NCBI RefSeq assembly: GCF_014696105.1 | Contig: NZ_JACJPO010000018.1 | Location: forward strand, 80,096-144,095 | DNA length: 64,000 nucleotides | Source of the DNA: Microcoleus sp. FACHB-1515 | GTDB lineage: Bacteria > Cyanobacteriota > Cyanobacteriia > Elainellales > Elainellaceae | Direction: 5' to 3' | Shown: piece by piece, positions 39,658 to 47,882 of the stretch | Layout: each line of letters starts with the position of its first letter | Position numbering within the stretch: the stretch's first letter is position 1 | Program-made: the position numbers and the translations under genes | The notes under the pieces: generated by a model | Databases searched by the model: none | Told to the model about the DNA's origin: nothing | Seen by the model: the letters and a program-made list of their open reading frames with translations, nothing else

Positions 39658-40599
39658 TTAGTTTTGCATTCGCTGCTTGAACTGTTCGCCAACATAAGTT
39701 AAAGAATCGTTGAGATGTTTGTGGAAATAATTCCAGCCGATGTCTGCGCCCGATAATCCATGTCCGCCTGGAAAAATGTTGAACTCGTTTGGAATATCAA
39801 GCTGATTTAACCGCTGGTGAAACTGCTGCGTTGAAGCAACAAAATCGGTATCGTTGCGTCCCGCATCCAGATAAATTCGCACTTGCTGAAGCTGCTGCGG
39901 TGGCAACTGCCCGATAAAAGTTTGAGGGCTATTTTGCGCTCCGCTGTTATCTGTGAAATAACCGCTGTGGCTAAACATGACGCTGAAGTGATTCAGATGC
40001 CGCAAGCCAATATTCAACGCACCCCAACCGCCTGAAGAAATGCCGCCGATCGCCCAAAACTGCGGAGATTCCATTGTGCGATAGCGCGATTTCACCACCT
40101 GCACCAGTTCCGACCCGATCAGCGTTCCCACCTTGCCATTTTCTCCGTCGAAATATTGCGGATCAAACAGCGGACTCGACCCGCGATCGTCGTTGCCATC
40201 CGGCGTAATCACGATCGAAGGTGGCAGCTTATCGCTGTGGTAAAGCTGGTCAAGAAGCGGCACGATGCCATACTTATCGGCATAGGCACGGGCGTCATCA
40301 TGTCCACCGTGCAGCAGAAAAATCACCGGATAGCGGCGATCGAGATGCTGAGCATATCCGGGTGGCAAAATCACGCCGTATTGCCGCTGCGTTCCCATTG
40401 CTTGACTGTTGAAACTTTGAAGCTGAAAGCGCAATCCATCCGGCAGTTGCACTTCGGCAGCAGGTGCATCAAGCTGTGGCGCACCTTCAACAAAAACGTA
40501 CCAATAAGCAAAGGCAAATAAAGCAGCGATCGTCCCAGTGGTAATCAAAATAATTGTGCGAATCATGTTTTGTTTCTTCAGGTGAATCGATCGAGCCAT
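39658..40599 (-). CDS. Membrane-anchored esterase (esterase D / putative esterase family)
   Basis: 313 residues with an N-terminal signal anchor (IRTIILITTGTIAALFAFAYW), so the catalytic domain is outside the cytoplasm. The alpha/beta-hydrolase domain has YPVIFLLHGG, nucleophile Ser188 in GISSGG, and a likely His in FPGGHG. It is transcribed first, just before the lysyl-PG synthase and flippase. In Pseudomonas and Agrobacterium, hydrolases next to aminoacyl-PG synthases deacylate the product, so the same role is proposed here. The alternative is an unrelated carboxylesterase. Confidence 0.82.
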   Translation of the reverse strand: MARSIHLKKQNMIRTIILITTGTIAALFAFAYWYVFVEGAPQLDAPAAEVQLPDGLRFQLQSFNSQAMGTQRQYGVILPPGYAQHLDRRYPVIFLLHGGHDDARAYADKYGIVPLLDQLYHSDKLPPSIVITPDGNDDRGSSPLFDPQYFDGENGKVGTLIGSELVQVVKSRYRTMESPQFWAIGGISSGGWGALNIGLRHLNHFSVMFSHSGYFTDNSGAQNSPQTFIGQLPPQQLQQVRIYLDAGRNDTDFVASTQQFHQRLNQLDIPNEFNIFPGGHGLSGADIGWNYFHKHLNDSLTYVGEQFKQRMQN

Positions 40600-40790
40600 A
40601 ATGATTTGCTCTTAATTTCTAAAATGTTGAACTTACTATTGCAGGTGGATTTGTCAAACCAATGTCGGCAAAATGTCAGTCGCATGGAGCGCAATGTTTA
40701 GACACATATCCGCGCTCAATCTTCACAGCGCTGTCATCAGCGCGACATATTTTTCTTCTAAAGTTTGAATGACGAGCGCGATCGCCCTCT

Positions 40791-41606
40791 ATGCCGCAAG
40801 ATCTTTTAGCCGGGAACGCAATTCACCTGCGCCGAAGCACCATTTTTCAGGTCGCTTATCATCCAGGCGCATCACCTGCTTTGGTGTTTTTGCATGGCGG
40901 CTTGGGCAATCGGTTTAACTGGCGCTGGCAGTATGAATTTGCGATCGCCCAGGGTTGGGAAGCACTCGCTTACGATTTGGCCGGACATGGACAATCGCCG
41001 CCCTACCCGCGCTATTCGATCGGGCGACACTGCCGCGATCTCAGCCGACTGCTCGATCGCTACTCAATTCACGCTCCGGTCTTGTGCTGCCACAGCTACG
41101 GCGTACCGATCGGCCTGGAGTGGGCACAGCGAAATGAGGTTTGCGCTCTTGTTCTGATTGCAGGCGGCACGCATAATCTTGATCCTTGGTGGGAAGTGCC
41201 TGCGATGAAGCTGCTCACCTGGGGCGGACGGCATCTCTATCGCCTGCCTGCCATTCAGCAATTGACCCGCAAGCTGTCGAGTTCCCATTCGCATCAGCGG
41301 CTCGATCGCTTTTTTGCCGAATCTCCCGTTCCGCATGAAGAACAGCCCTATCGCGCTCTGGAAATCTTTTGGGGCTACAACTTCTTCGATCGACACGGAA
41401 ATCCGCACTTTAAGGATGTGCCGACTTTGGTGATTAGCGGCGGTGAAGATTCGACGTTTAATGCCGAAATGGGCGCAGAACTCGCCTCGCACTTTCACCA
41501 CAGCCGCCACCTGCACATCTCCACAGGCGGACATTTGCTGATGGCTGAGTTGCCCGAACAGGTGAACAACGCCATCGCCCAGCTTGTCAAGAGCATATCC
41601 CGGTGA
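40791..41606 (+). CDS. Alpha/beta-hydrolase
   Basis: 271 residues: oxyanion loop FLHGGLGNRFNW, DLAGHGQSP, nucleophile elbow CCHSYGVPIG, Asp in ISGGEDSTF, His in STGGHLLM, a complete catalytic set of the hydrolase fold. The substrate is unknown. The stop overlaps the GTG start of the next gene (GTGA), implying coupled expression with the beta-propeller protein. Confidence 0.85.
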   Translation: MPQDLLAGNAIHLRRSTIFQVAYHPGASPALVFLHGGLGNRFNWRWQYEFAIAQGWEALAYDLAGHGQSPPYPRYSIGRHCRDLSRLLDRYSIHAPVLCCHSYGVPIGLEWAQRNEVCALVLIAGGTHNLDPWWEVPAMKLLTWGGRHLYRLPAIQQLTRKLSSSHSHQRLDRFFAESPVPHEEQPYRALEIFWGYNFFDRHGNPHFKDVPTLVISGGEDSTFNAEMGAELASHFHHSRHLHISTGGHLLMAELPEQVNNAIAQLVKSISR

Positions 41607-43003
41607 AGCTTCGCAGGCTCATCCTGACTGCGGGTGCAGTGTTCAGCCTCGTGCTGCTGATGCAAATTGTTCTGCTACAAGGAACGCGATCGAGCAGGCA
41701 GGCGATCGTACCCGTTGCCCAACCGCAGCCTACCTGCACAGGCATTCCGTTTCCGCAAAGCCAAACAGATGTATCGGCAGCATTTCAAGCCGCAGCGGGC
41801 GTTCAGGTTAAACAAATCACCAGCACTGCGGGCGGCAATGTGCTGTCGTACTATGACATCCAACTGTTTTCGCCGCAGACTGGACAGTTGATGTACAACG
41901 CGATCGAGCCGCAACCAGAACGCAATAAAGAATCGATCGTCTCCCGTCTACGAGTTTGGTTCAATGGCAAAATCGCTGACCCACCGGGGATCAAGAAAAA
42001 CAGCATTTGGCAAATTGTCAGCGCCAATCTTGACGGCAGCGGAGCGCGATCGATCCTGACGCGCATTCCGCCTTCAGAATCTTCAGCGCGATTTGACCTC
42101 AGCTATGACGGAAAGTTCGTCAGCTATTTGCGGCTGAACAATGCGCCGGATGCAGGCTGGGATCTGTACGGCTTTTCGCTGGCCGACTGTCGCGAACGGC
42201 GGATCACGCAGCAGCAGTGGTCAGCACAAACGCCCAGGCTGAAAACTTCGCCCGCCACTTGGGACGCAGCAGCGAAGAAGTATCTGATTGCCTTTTCGAT
42301 CGACAACGCCCTCTACCTCGTCTATCAGGACGGCATTGCCCCCAATGGCCAATCTGCCCCGCAGCAAATTCCGCTGGGCGATTCCGAAAACGCCAACTCG
42401 TTCCACCGCATCCGCCTCAATCCGCGCTTTCCCCACATTCTTTTGTATCGCCGCAATCCGGCAGCGGGCGATCGCGACGACCCCTCGGACAACATCTGGG
42501 TGTCCGACTGGACAAAAGCGCCGATCGCCCAGCAGTGGTTCAACAAAAACGACGCGCCGCACTCGATCTGGACGCCTGATGGTTTGCGCGTAGGCATCGA
42601 TCGCATTTGGACGGAATACACGATCGTGCAGCCGGACGGAACGCTGATTCCAAATTTGACTCCCGCTTCTGTGCAGTCGCGGCAAATTGGGCCGTTTGGC
42701 AAAGGCGATTCTAACTACGCCAGCGTGTTTTACGGCAGCTATTCGCCAGATGGTCGCGAGATTGCGATCGCCACTCAGCCCGAAGCCCACGCAGGCGGCA
42801 AAATTTGGCTGATGAATGCCGAAACCGGAGCCGTCCGCTATCTGACTGAGGCGTTGTCCTTGGGACCAGTGGAGACCGGACAGCCGCGCCTCGGATTTTT
42901 CAACGGCAACCGGGGAATTGCCTTCAGCAGCGATCGCAGTTGGGGAAAATCCACTTCCGCCCCGCCGCAAATCTACACGATTACGGAACTTCCCGATGTC
43001 TAA
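41603..43003 (+). CDS. Exported beta-propeller (TolB/WD40-like) protein
   Basis: 466 residues with an N-terminal signal anchor (LILTAGAVFSLVLLMQIVLL) and repeated TolB-like blades: LDGSGARSILTRIP, FDLSYDGKFVSYLRL, SPDGREIAIATQ, KIWLMNAETGAVRYLTE. No enzyme motif is seen. The family often serves as a binding or scaffold module in the periplasm. The GTG start shares bases with the stop of the hydrolase gene, so the two probably work together. Confidence 0.75.
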   Translation: MKLRRLILTAGAVFSLVLLMQIVLLQGTRSSRQAIVPVAQPQPTCTGIPFPQSQTDVSAAFQAAAGVQVKQITSTAGGNVLSYYDIQLFSPQTGQLMYNAIEPQPERNKESIVSRLRVWFNGKIADPPGIKKNSIWQIVSANLDGSGARSILTRIPPSESSARFDLSYDGKFVSYLRLNNAPDAGWDLYGFSLADCRERRITQQQWSAQTPRLKTSPATWDAAAKKYLIAFSIDNALYLVYQDGIAPNGQSAPQQIPLGDSENANSFHRIRLNPRFPHILLYRRNPAAGDRDDPSDNIWVSDWTKAPIAQQWFNKNDAPHSIWTPDGLRVGIDRIWTEYTIVQPDGTLIPNLTPASVQSRQIGPFGKGDSNYASVFYGSYSPDGREIAIATQPEAHAGGKIWLMNAETGAVRYLTEALSLGPVETGQPRLGFFNGNRGIAFSSDRSWGKSTSAPPQIYTITELPDV

Positions 43004-43113
43004 CTGCTTTGCCATTGATGAATACTTGAAACTGACAAACGATGACACTACAGCGATACACGATCGACACATTCAACTGATAGATTTCTAAGCGTTCCAG
43101 TTCAGAGGTTTTG

Positions 43114-43308
43114 ATGAAAAACGCTACAACCAATCAAACCGCTTCCATTGAGATCAACTCAAATTCTGCGATCGCTCCACACTCGTCAGAACATCCCGGT
43201 ACGCTGCATCTCACGCATCCTCACGATCCGCTTTTGCTGAACGAATTGATTCCCTCTGATGCGGCTTACTGTGATGCCATGCAGGACTATATGAGCCGTC
43301 ATATTTAA
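43114..43308 (+). CDS. Small hypothetical protein, 64 residues
   Basis: A polar N-terminal half (Asn, Thr, Ser-rich) and a more conserved-looking C-terminal half, LHLTHPHDPLLLNELIPSDA, ending in DYMSRHI. GAGG lies seven bases before the ATG at 43114. There is no membrane segment and no cysteine pair. I do not recognise the family. Confidence 0.5.
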   Translation: MKNATTNQTASIEINSNSAIAPHSSEHPGTLHLTHPHDPLLLNELIPSDAAYCDAMQDYMSRHI

Positions 43309-43324
43309 GGAGAGAACAACTGCA

Positions 43325-43546
43325 TTGAGTGCGATCGCCAATCTTTTAGCAGCAAACGTGACCAGAGCTAAAGCAAAAGGCGATCGCGCTCAATTTCATG
43401 TCTGGAAGCAGCGGAAAGCTGAATCGATCGCCTCCAGAAGTTCAACACGCAGGGCTAGATCGCCTGTCTGTTCTGAAGTTGAGCGCAGCGAATCAGAAAT
43501 ACAACGAACTGTCACGCCGATTATTGCCATAAATCAAATTGTGTAA
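43325..43546 (+). CDS. Possible small basic protein
   Basis: 73 residues from a TTG start, 16 bp after the preceding stop, with AAGGAG about 12 bases upstream. The N-terminal part (SAIANLLAANVTRAKAKGDRAQFHVWKQRKAES) is helical and basic; the rest is low-complexity. The unusual start makes this uncertain; it may instead be untranslated RNA. Confidence 0.3.
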   Translation: MSAIANLLAANVTRAKAKGDRAQFHVWKQRKAESIASRSSTRRARSPVCSEVERSESEIQRTVTPIIAINQIV

Positions 43547-43965
43547 AACTTGGTAAAGTCGGTGTGTTGCTCCATGCGAGAACTGCTAGTTTATCAATAG
43601 GCGCAAGAGAAAAGATTCAACTCCAAATTTTCTCGGCCTAGAGCCTGCGCCTCCTGCTCAGAGCCGAACACAACATCTAGTTTCTGTTAGCTATCTACCT
43701 TGAAAGTAATGCGATCGCTATCCGTCTAGACTCTTTTTTCAGGCGTAATCGCAATTACGAAAGTATAGTCTCCTACAGAGATTTCGGTTAACTGGAAATT
43801 AGTCGTGTTGTGCGTTTGATGTCCACCTTAGTTGTGATATTTCGATCGTTCGATTCGCTACGTTTGTCCGATCAACTGGTTCAATTTCACTTCATTTATC
43901 TTCCACATTGAACCAAATAGTCACTTCTATCGAGGTCTAGCAAATCGCTAGACCTTTAGTTTTTT
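43547..43965 (+). ncRNA. Noncoding stretch ending in a stem-loop and strong terminator; candidate small RNA or long 3' UTR
   Basis: No protein-like frame in about 420 bp. TGGTTCAAT (43877-43885) pairs with ATTGAACCA (43907-43915), loop 21 nt. Directly after it, GGTCTAGC (43934-43941) pairs with GCTAGACC (43947-43954), followed by a T-rich tract ending TTTTTTCTTTTT, a textbook terminator reading right. The terminator has no convincing coding sequence within 380 bp upstream, which suggests a separate small transcript. Confidence 0.4.
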
Positions 43966-43973
43966 CTTTTTGT
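43934..43973 (+). terminator. Intrinsic terminator
   Basis: Eight-base-pair stem GGTCTAGC/GCTAGACC with a five-base loop, followed by TTTAGTTTTTT. It reads right and also sits beyond the end of the converging LRAT gene. Confidence 0.85.
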
Positions 43974-44002
43974 TCTGAAGCGTCGTGTTTGAGGCAGTTG
44001 AG

Positions 44003-44704
44003 CTAAAGAGAGCGAGTGAGTTTGCGATCGATCACGCTGCGGTTTTGCTCTAGCGATCGCTGCATCGTGTCAAGCTGATCAAGCTGCATCTTGAAATCAT
44101 CAGCGGCTTTTTGAAAGCGCACCTTCCGCTCTAAAGCTGCCCGCGCCAAATCTTCGCGATTTTGCTTCAGAGCAAGCTGGGCGACGCGCTGCCAAGTGTT
44201 CACATCCTGCATCGCCTGGTCATACTGCGGCTGAAGATGGCTGCGGGCATAGGTGATATTGTGAACGGCCTGATCGAACGATTGCACGGCAGCGATCGGA
44301 TCTCCGGTTTCAGCCGCTTCTGCAATCAGCGGTGGAGCACTTTCGCCGCCGACGCCGCCGACGCCCAAGCCAAAATCGGCCAGTTGCTGACATTCGTTGC
44401 GTCCGGTTTTGCACCAGGTGGCAAAGTGTTCGCAGTTGTTGGTGAGCAAATTGTAGTTTTGCTCACCCAGGCGGCTTTCGGCACGCTCAATGACAATATC
44501 GGGAATGTAGGAAACGGGATGATGTTTCACAAATATCTGTCTGCCCATCGCGAATTCTGCGATCGAGGTGCGGGCGATCATCGCTGTGTCGGTTTTACGA
44601 AAGTGAATCACCGTGCCATCACCGCAGTCGATGCCGTGATGCTCATAGATGCCAGAAAGTCCCGCAAACGGTCGCAGAACGTAGATTTGATCGCCTCGTG
44701 CCAT
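44003..44704 (-). CDS. LRAT (NC) domain protein with C-terminal coiled coil
   Basis: 233 residues. The N-terminal LRAT-like NlpC/P60-superfamily domain (about 1-115) has the two essential elements: His in YEHHGIDCGDGTVIHF and Cys in TNNCEHFATWC. Such enzymes are thiol acyltransferases or phospholipases in eukaryotes; bacterial roles are unknown. A charged coiled-coil tail (about 135-230) follows. There is no signal peptide. It is the last gene of a cluster with two FHA-domain genes, implying phosphothreonine-dependent regulation or assembly. Confidence 0.82.
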   Translation of the reverse strand: MARGDQIYVLRPFAGLSGIYEHHGIDCGDGTVIHFRKTDTAMIARTSIAEFAMGRQIFVKHHPVSYIPDIVIERAESRLGEQNYNLLTNNCEHFATWCKTGRNECQQLADFGLGVGGVGGESAPPLIAEAAETGDPIAAVQSFDQAVHNITYARSHLQPQYDQAMQDVNTWQRVAQLALKQNREDLARAALERKVRFQKAADDFKMQLDQLDTMQRSLEQNRSVIDRKLTRSL

Positions 44705-44727
44705 TATGGGGTATTAGGTTATCGGCA

Positions 44728-45153
44728 TTAAGAAGGATTCCAGGGCAGATCGACTTCGGGCGGCTGGACGGTGATATCGGTGTCCATGCTGGTGTCGGGA
44801 CGTTCGCTCACGGTGCGATCGCCTGCCAGCGCATCTTCCTTGAGCGCTTCTGAGCCAATGCGAATCCGCAAATTCGGCCCGCTGCGGGCGAGGCGAATGA
44901 CTGCACCATCCACAATTTCCACCTGTGTCACTCGCTTGCCGTCCAGATAGGTGCCGTTTGTTCCCAGATTGACGACTTCCCAGCTCTTGCCTGTCCGTCG
45001 CAGTTCCACGTGATGCCGCGACACCACTGCACTGTAGAGAATCACTTGATTGTCAGTCGATCGCCCGATGCGGATGATCGACTCATGCTCTTGGAAATTC
45101 CAGTGCTGAAGTGCAATCTGCTTGAGCGGATGCAAAAGTGTCAGGGTAATCAC
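44728..45153 (-). CDS. FHA-domain protein
   Basis: 141 residues consisting mostly of one forkhead-associated domain (about 22-100): IRIGRSTDNQ, SRHHVEL, NLGTNGTYLDGKRV, with the phosphothreonine-binding Arg, Ser and Asn. FHA domains bind phosphothreonine peptides. It lies between the zinc-ribbon FHA gene and the LRAT gene on the same strand. Confidence 0.88.
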   Translation of the reverse strand: MITLTLLHPLKQIALQHWNFQEHESIIRIGRSTDNQVILYSAVVSRHHVELRRTGKSWEVVNLGTNGTYLDGKRVTQVEIVDGAVIRLARSGPNLRIRIGSEALKEDALAGDRTVSERPDTSMDTDITVQPPEVDLPWNPS

Positions 45154-45213
45154 ATTACTGAAAAGGAATCAAAGTAAGCACGGCGATGGGTCAATGAACC
45201 GTCCGAAAAAGCA

Positions 45214-45951
45214 CTAGCTTTGGAACAAAAACGTGACGCGATCGCCTTTTCCGAGGGCAATGCGATCGCCCGCCCGCAGACGATGACGATTACCCATCGG
45301 CAAAGGCGCGTTGTTGATGTAGGTTCCATTTGAACTACCCACGTCTTCGATGTAGTAAATGCCGCCTTCAACGCGAATATCCGCATGAATGCGCGACACA
45401 ATTTCGGAATCCGGAAATCCCGACACATCCACATCGGGCGGAATGCGATCGTTCGGTTTGCCAATGTGAATAACGGCCAAATTTCCCGGCAGTTCGATCG
45501 TCGTGTTGGTTTGCACGTGCAGCAGCCGCGCAGTGGGAACCTGAAGCTGCGTGCGATTGGCAGGCGTTGCAGCAACATCCGGCGGCGCAAGTGGCGACGC
45601 GATCGAATCGGGTGCAACTGGGTCGGGCGCAGCGGAGTGAGGCGCGATCGCCGGATCAGGATGGTTCACAGGTTCACTGCCGATCGGCATTGGGTCAGGG
45701 GACACCAGCGGATCGGGCGAAACCAAATCGGGAATGTCTAAATCTGGTGCAGGAGATTCACCAACGGCAGTTGCAGGAACCGGAGCAACCGTTCGTAAGT
45801 TGGTGCCACACTGTCCGCAAAAGCTCGCATCTGCCTGCACCGCAGCGCCGCAGTTCGAGCAGGTTGTCATCGCGGGCAGCGGCGTATAGCAAGCTTCACA
45901 CTGAACTGCACCATCAGGATTTTGGTGATTGCAATTTGGACAAACAATCAT
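45214..45951 (-). CDS. Zinc-ribbon and FHA-domain protein
   Basis: 245 residues from ATG 45951. Two CxxC...CxxC zinc ribbons open the protein (CPNC...CEAC at about 4-22, CSNC...CGQC at about 29-46), followed by a Pro/Asp-rich linker of about 90 residues and a C-terminal FHA domain (about 155-245; IGKPNDRI, SRIHADI, DVGSSNGTYINN). The shape is typical of cyanobacterial signalling adaptors acting with Ser/Thr kinases. The first gene of the FHA-FHA-LRAT cluster; the frame is open 29 codons further upstream without domain-like sequence. Confidence 0.87.
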   Translation of the reverse strand: MIVCPNCNHQNPDGAVQCEACYTPLPAMTTCSNCGAAVQADASFCGQCGTNLRTVAPVPATAVGESPAPDLDIPDLVSPDPLVSPDPMPIGSEPVNHPDPAIAPHSAAPDPVAPDSIASPLAPPDVAATPANRTQLQVPTARLLHVQTNTTIELPGNLAVIHIGKPNDRIPPDVDVSGFPDSEIVSRIHADIRVEGGIYYIEDVGSSNGTYINNAPLPMGNRHRLRAGDRIALGKGDRVTFLFQS

Positions 45952-46122
45952 ACCGGAGTTGCCTTTGCTTGACCGTTGAGGAAATGAATCAAGAAACAGT
46001 TTGAACCATAGACCGATCGCGCCGCACTGCGCCAGCAAGAATGTTCAAGTCGATGCTTTTCATTCTAGTCTGCCCAGTTTAAGCGATCGCAAGCGGTCGG
46101 TATCCAATTCTACAGGGGGATG

Positions 46123-46854
46123 CTATGAGATTTCGCTGTGAGGAAATGCAAAATCTTCACCAGCAGCAGCATCCAGCAGCCAAATCAGTTCGCCTTGCGG
46201 CTGAATCATTCGCGCCGGATAGGTATTGTGATCCGCTTCGGGCGCGAAAATATGAGCCAGTGCCGATTGCTTGCTAGCGCCACTCACCAAAAAAACAATG
46301 CAGCGAGCCGAATTAATCAGCGGCACGGTGAACGTAAGGCGCGGCTGACCGTCCTTGTTGCCGACCGTGATCAGGCGATCGCACACCTGCAAGGCATCCG
46401 TGTGGGGAAACAGCGAAGCCGTATGTGCATCGTCGCCAATGCCCAGTAGGACAACATCAATTGCCGGAAATTCTCCCGGCTGCGTTTGAAAAAAATCTTG
46501 AAGCTGGCGATCGAATTTTTGCGCTGCCACAGCCGGATCGAGTTCATCCGTCGGCATCGGGTGAATATTGACAATCGGAATCGCGACGCGATCGAGCCAT
46601 GCCTGCCGCGCCATGCCTTCATTGCTATCCGGATGCTCGGGTGGCACATAGCGCTCATCACCCCAAAACACATGCACCTTTTCCCAAGGCCAATCTTGCT
46701 GCGCGATCGCTTCATACAAAGGCTTGGGCGTACTGCCGCCCGAAAGTGCGATCGTAAACAGGTCACGCTCAGCGAGCGCTTCATCCAGCTTGGCCTGCAC
46801 CAGCTTTAACGCTCGATTGACCAAAGCTGCTTTGTCGGGCAGCACTTCCACCAT
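46123..46854 (-). CDS. pgl: 6-phosphogluconolactonase
   Basis: Hydrolyses 6-phosphogluconolactone in the oxidative pentose phosphate pathway. The 243-residue protein has ALSGGSTPKPLYEA, VFWGDERYVPPEHPDSN and GIGDDAHTASLFPH, the conserved active-site segments, and normal length. Several in-frame starts crowd the 5' end (46878 GTG, ATGs at 46869, 46863, 46854); I chose 46854 because GGAG is nine bases upstream and VEVLPD is where homologues begin. Confidence 0.92.
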   Translation of the reverse strand: MVEVLPDKAALVNRALKLVQAKLDEALAERDLFTIALSGGSTPKPLYEAIAQQDWPWEKVHVFWGDERYVPPEHPDSNEGMARQAWLDRVAIPIVNIHPMPTDELDPAVAAQKFDRQLQDFFQTQPGEFPAIDVVLLGIGDDAHTASLFPHTDALQVCDRLITVGNKDGQPRLTFTVPLINSARCIVFLVSGASKQSALAHIFAPEADHNTYPARMIQPQGELIWLLDAAAGEDFAFPHSEIS

Positions 46855-46963
46855 CGGCGACATCTCCATCCCCCCCACACTTTCATCACCGTCAGTCTAG
46901 CGACTTTGCTCAATCTCGGTTCGCTTCCCGACAAAAATCGCGTAGACTTTTGGATTGGGTGTT

Positions 46964-47047
46964 GGGTGTCGGGAACAGGTGTCGGCACTCAGCCAGACAA
47001 AGCGCAGTCATTCGTCAAAGCTGTAATCGTTTCGCTGCCCGACACCC
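46964..47047. repeat. Separated inverted repeats GGGTGTCGGG / CCCGACACCC
   Basis: GGGTGTCGGG (46964-46973) and CCCGACACCC (47038-47047), with further partial copies of GGTGTCGG and CCGACACC nearby, lie in the gap between divergent pgl and the HpsJ-like gene. Possibly an intergenic repeat element; no function can be assigned. Confidence 0.4.
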
Positions 47048-47074
47048 GACCCTCGATATCCGACACCCCTCATC

Positions 47075-47869
47075 ATGAAAGCACCCAGCCCGCAACTGAC
47101 TACTCCGCTCGTCTCTCGATCGCTCAAAACCGTTGGCGTCATCATGATTTTGGCGGCGCTGCTGGATATTGCGATCTTGCTGTTTCCGTTTCAGCCCTCC
47201 GATCGCCCCTGGCTGATTGCCACTGCCGACCAAATTGCCAATCGCGGCATTGTGCCCTTGATGGGCATTGTTCTGATATTTCTGGGCTACTGGGTGGATA
47301 GCGTGGCGAGCGTTCCGACCGAGCCGCGATCGTCTCTGCAAGATCTGCGCTTTTGGGCATCGCTGCTGGCAAGTTTGCTGGGATTGATTTTTTTGCTCAT
47401 GGCGTTTTTGCATCCCAACAATGTCCGCCTCAACTACAGCGCGGCGCTAGAGCAAATTAACGAAGAGTCTTCGCAGTTTCAAACGCAGCAAACCAACCGC
47501 CTCACCGGAGAACTTGCTCAGCAGCGGGCAGTCCTCGATCGCCTGATTGCCGCCAACGACGAACAGTTAAACCAAGCCATTCAGGGCGGCGTGATTCGTC
47601 AAGAAGAAGCCGATCGCATCCGCCAGTTCAAAGAAAATCCCGACTCACTCCAGCCGTTTCTTCAGCAGCGCGAAACCGACCTGCGTAATCAGCTTCAAAC
47701 GCAGGTCGGCGTTCGCCGCGAACAAGCCCAGCGCACTGCTCGCACCGCCTCACTCAAATCTGGTCTGAGCACCGGACTGAGCAGTCTCCTTTTGGCGATC
47801 GGCTTTAGCATTGTCGGCTGGTCAGGCTTGCGATCGATCGGCGAAATTGGCGGACGGCGATCGATCTAA
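47075..47869 (+). CDS. HpsJ-like membrane protein with coiled coil
   Basis: 264 residues: three membrane segments in the first 120 residues (VIMILAALLDIAILLF, GIVPLMGIVLIFLGYW, FWASLLASLLGLIFLLMAFL), a long charged coiled coil (about 120-225) and a C-terminal membrane segment. This plan and the N-terminal motifs resemble HpsJ, a hormogonium polysaccharide protein of filamentous cyanobacteria, though that rests on memory of the family. A family-2 glycosyltransferase follows after 13 bp, which fits polysaccharide synthesis. Confidence 0.6.
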   Translation: MKAPSPQLTTPLVSRSLKTVGVIMILAALLDIAILLFPFQPSDRPWLIATADQIANRGIVPLMGIVLIFLGYWVDSVASVPTEPRSSLQDLRFWASLLASLLGLIFLLMAFLHPNNVRLNYSAALEQINEESSQFQTQQTNRLTGELAQQRAVLDRLIAANDEQLNQAIQGGVIRQEEADRIRQFKENPDSLQPFLQQRETDLRNQLQTQVGVRREQAQRTARTASLKSGLSTGLSSLLLAIGFSIVGWSGLRSIGEIGGRRSI

Positions 47870-47882
47870 CTGCCGCCAGCCC

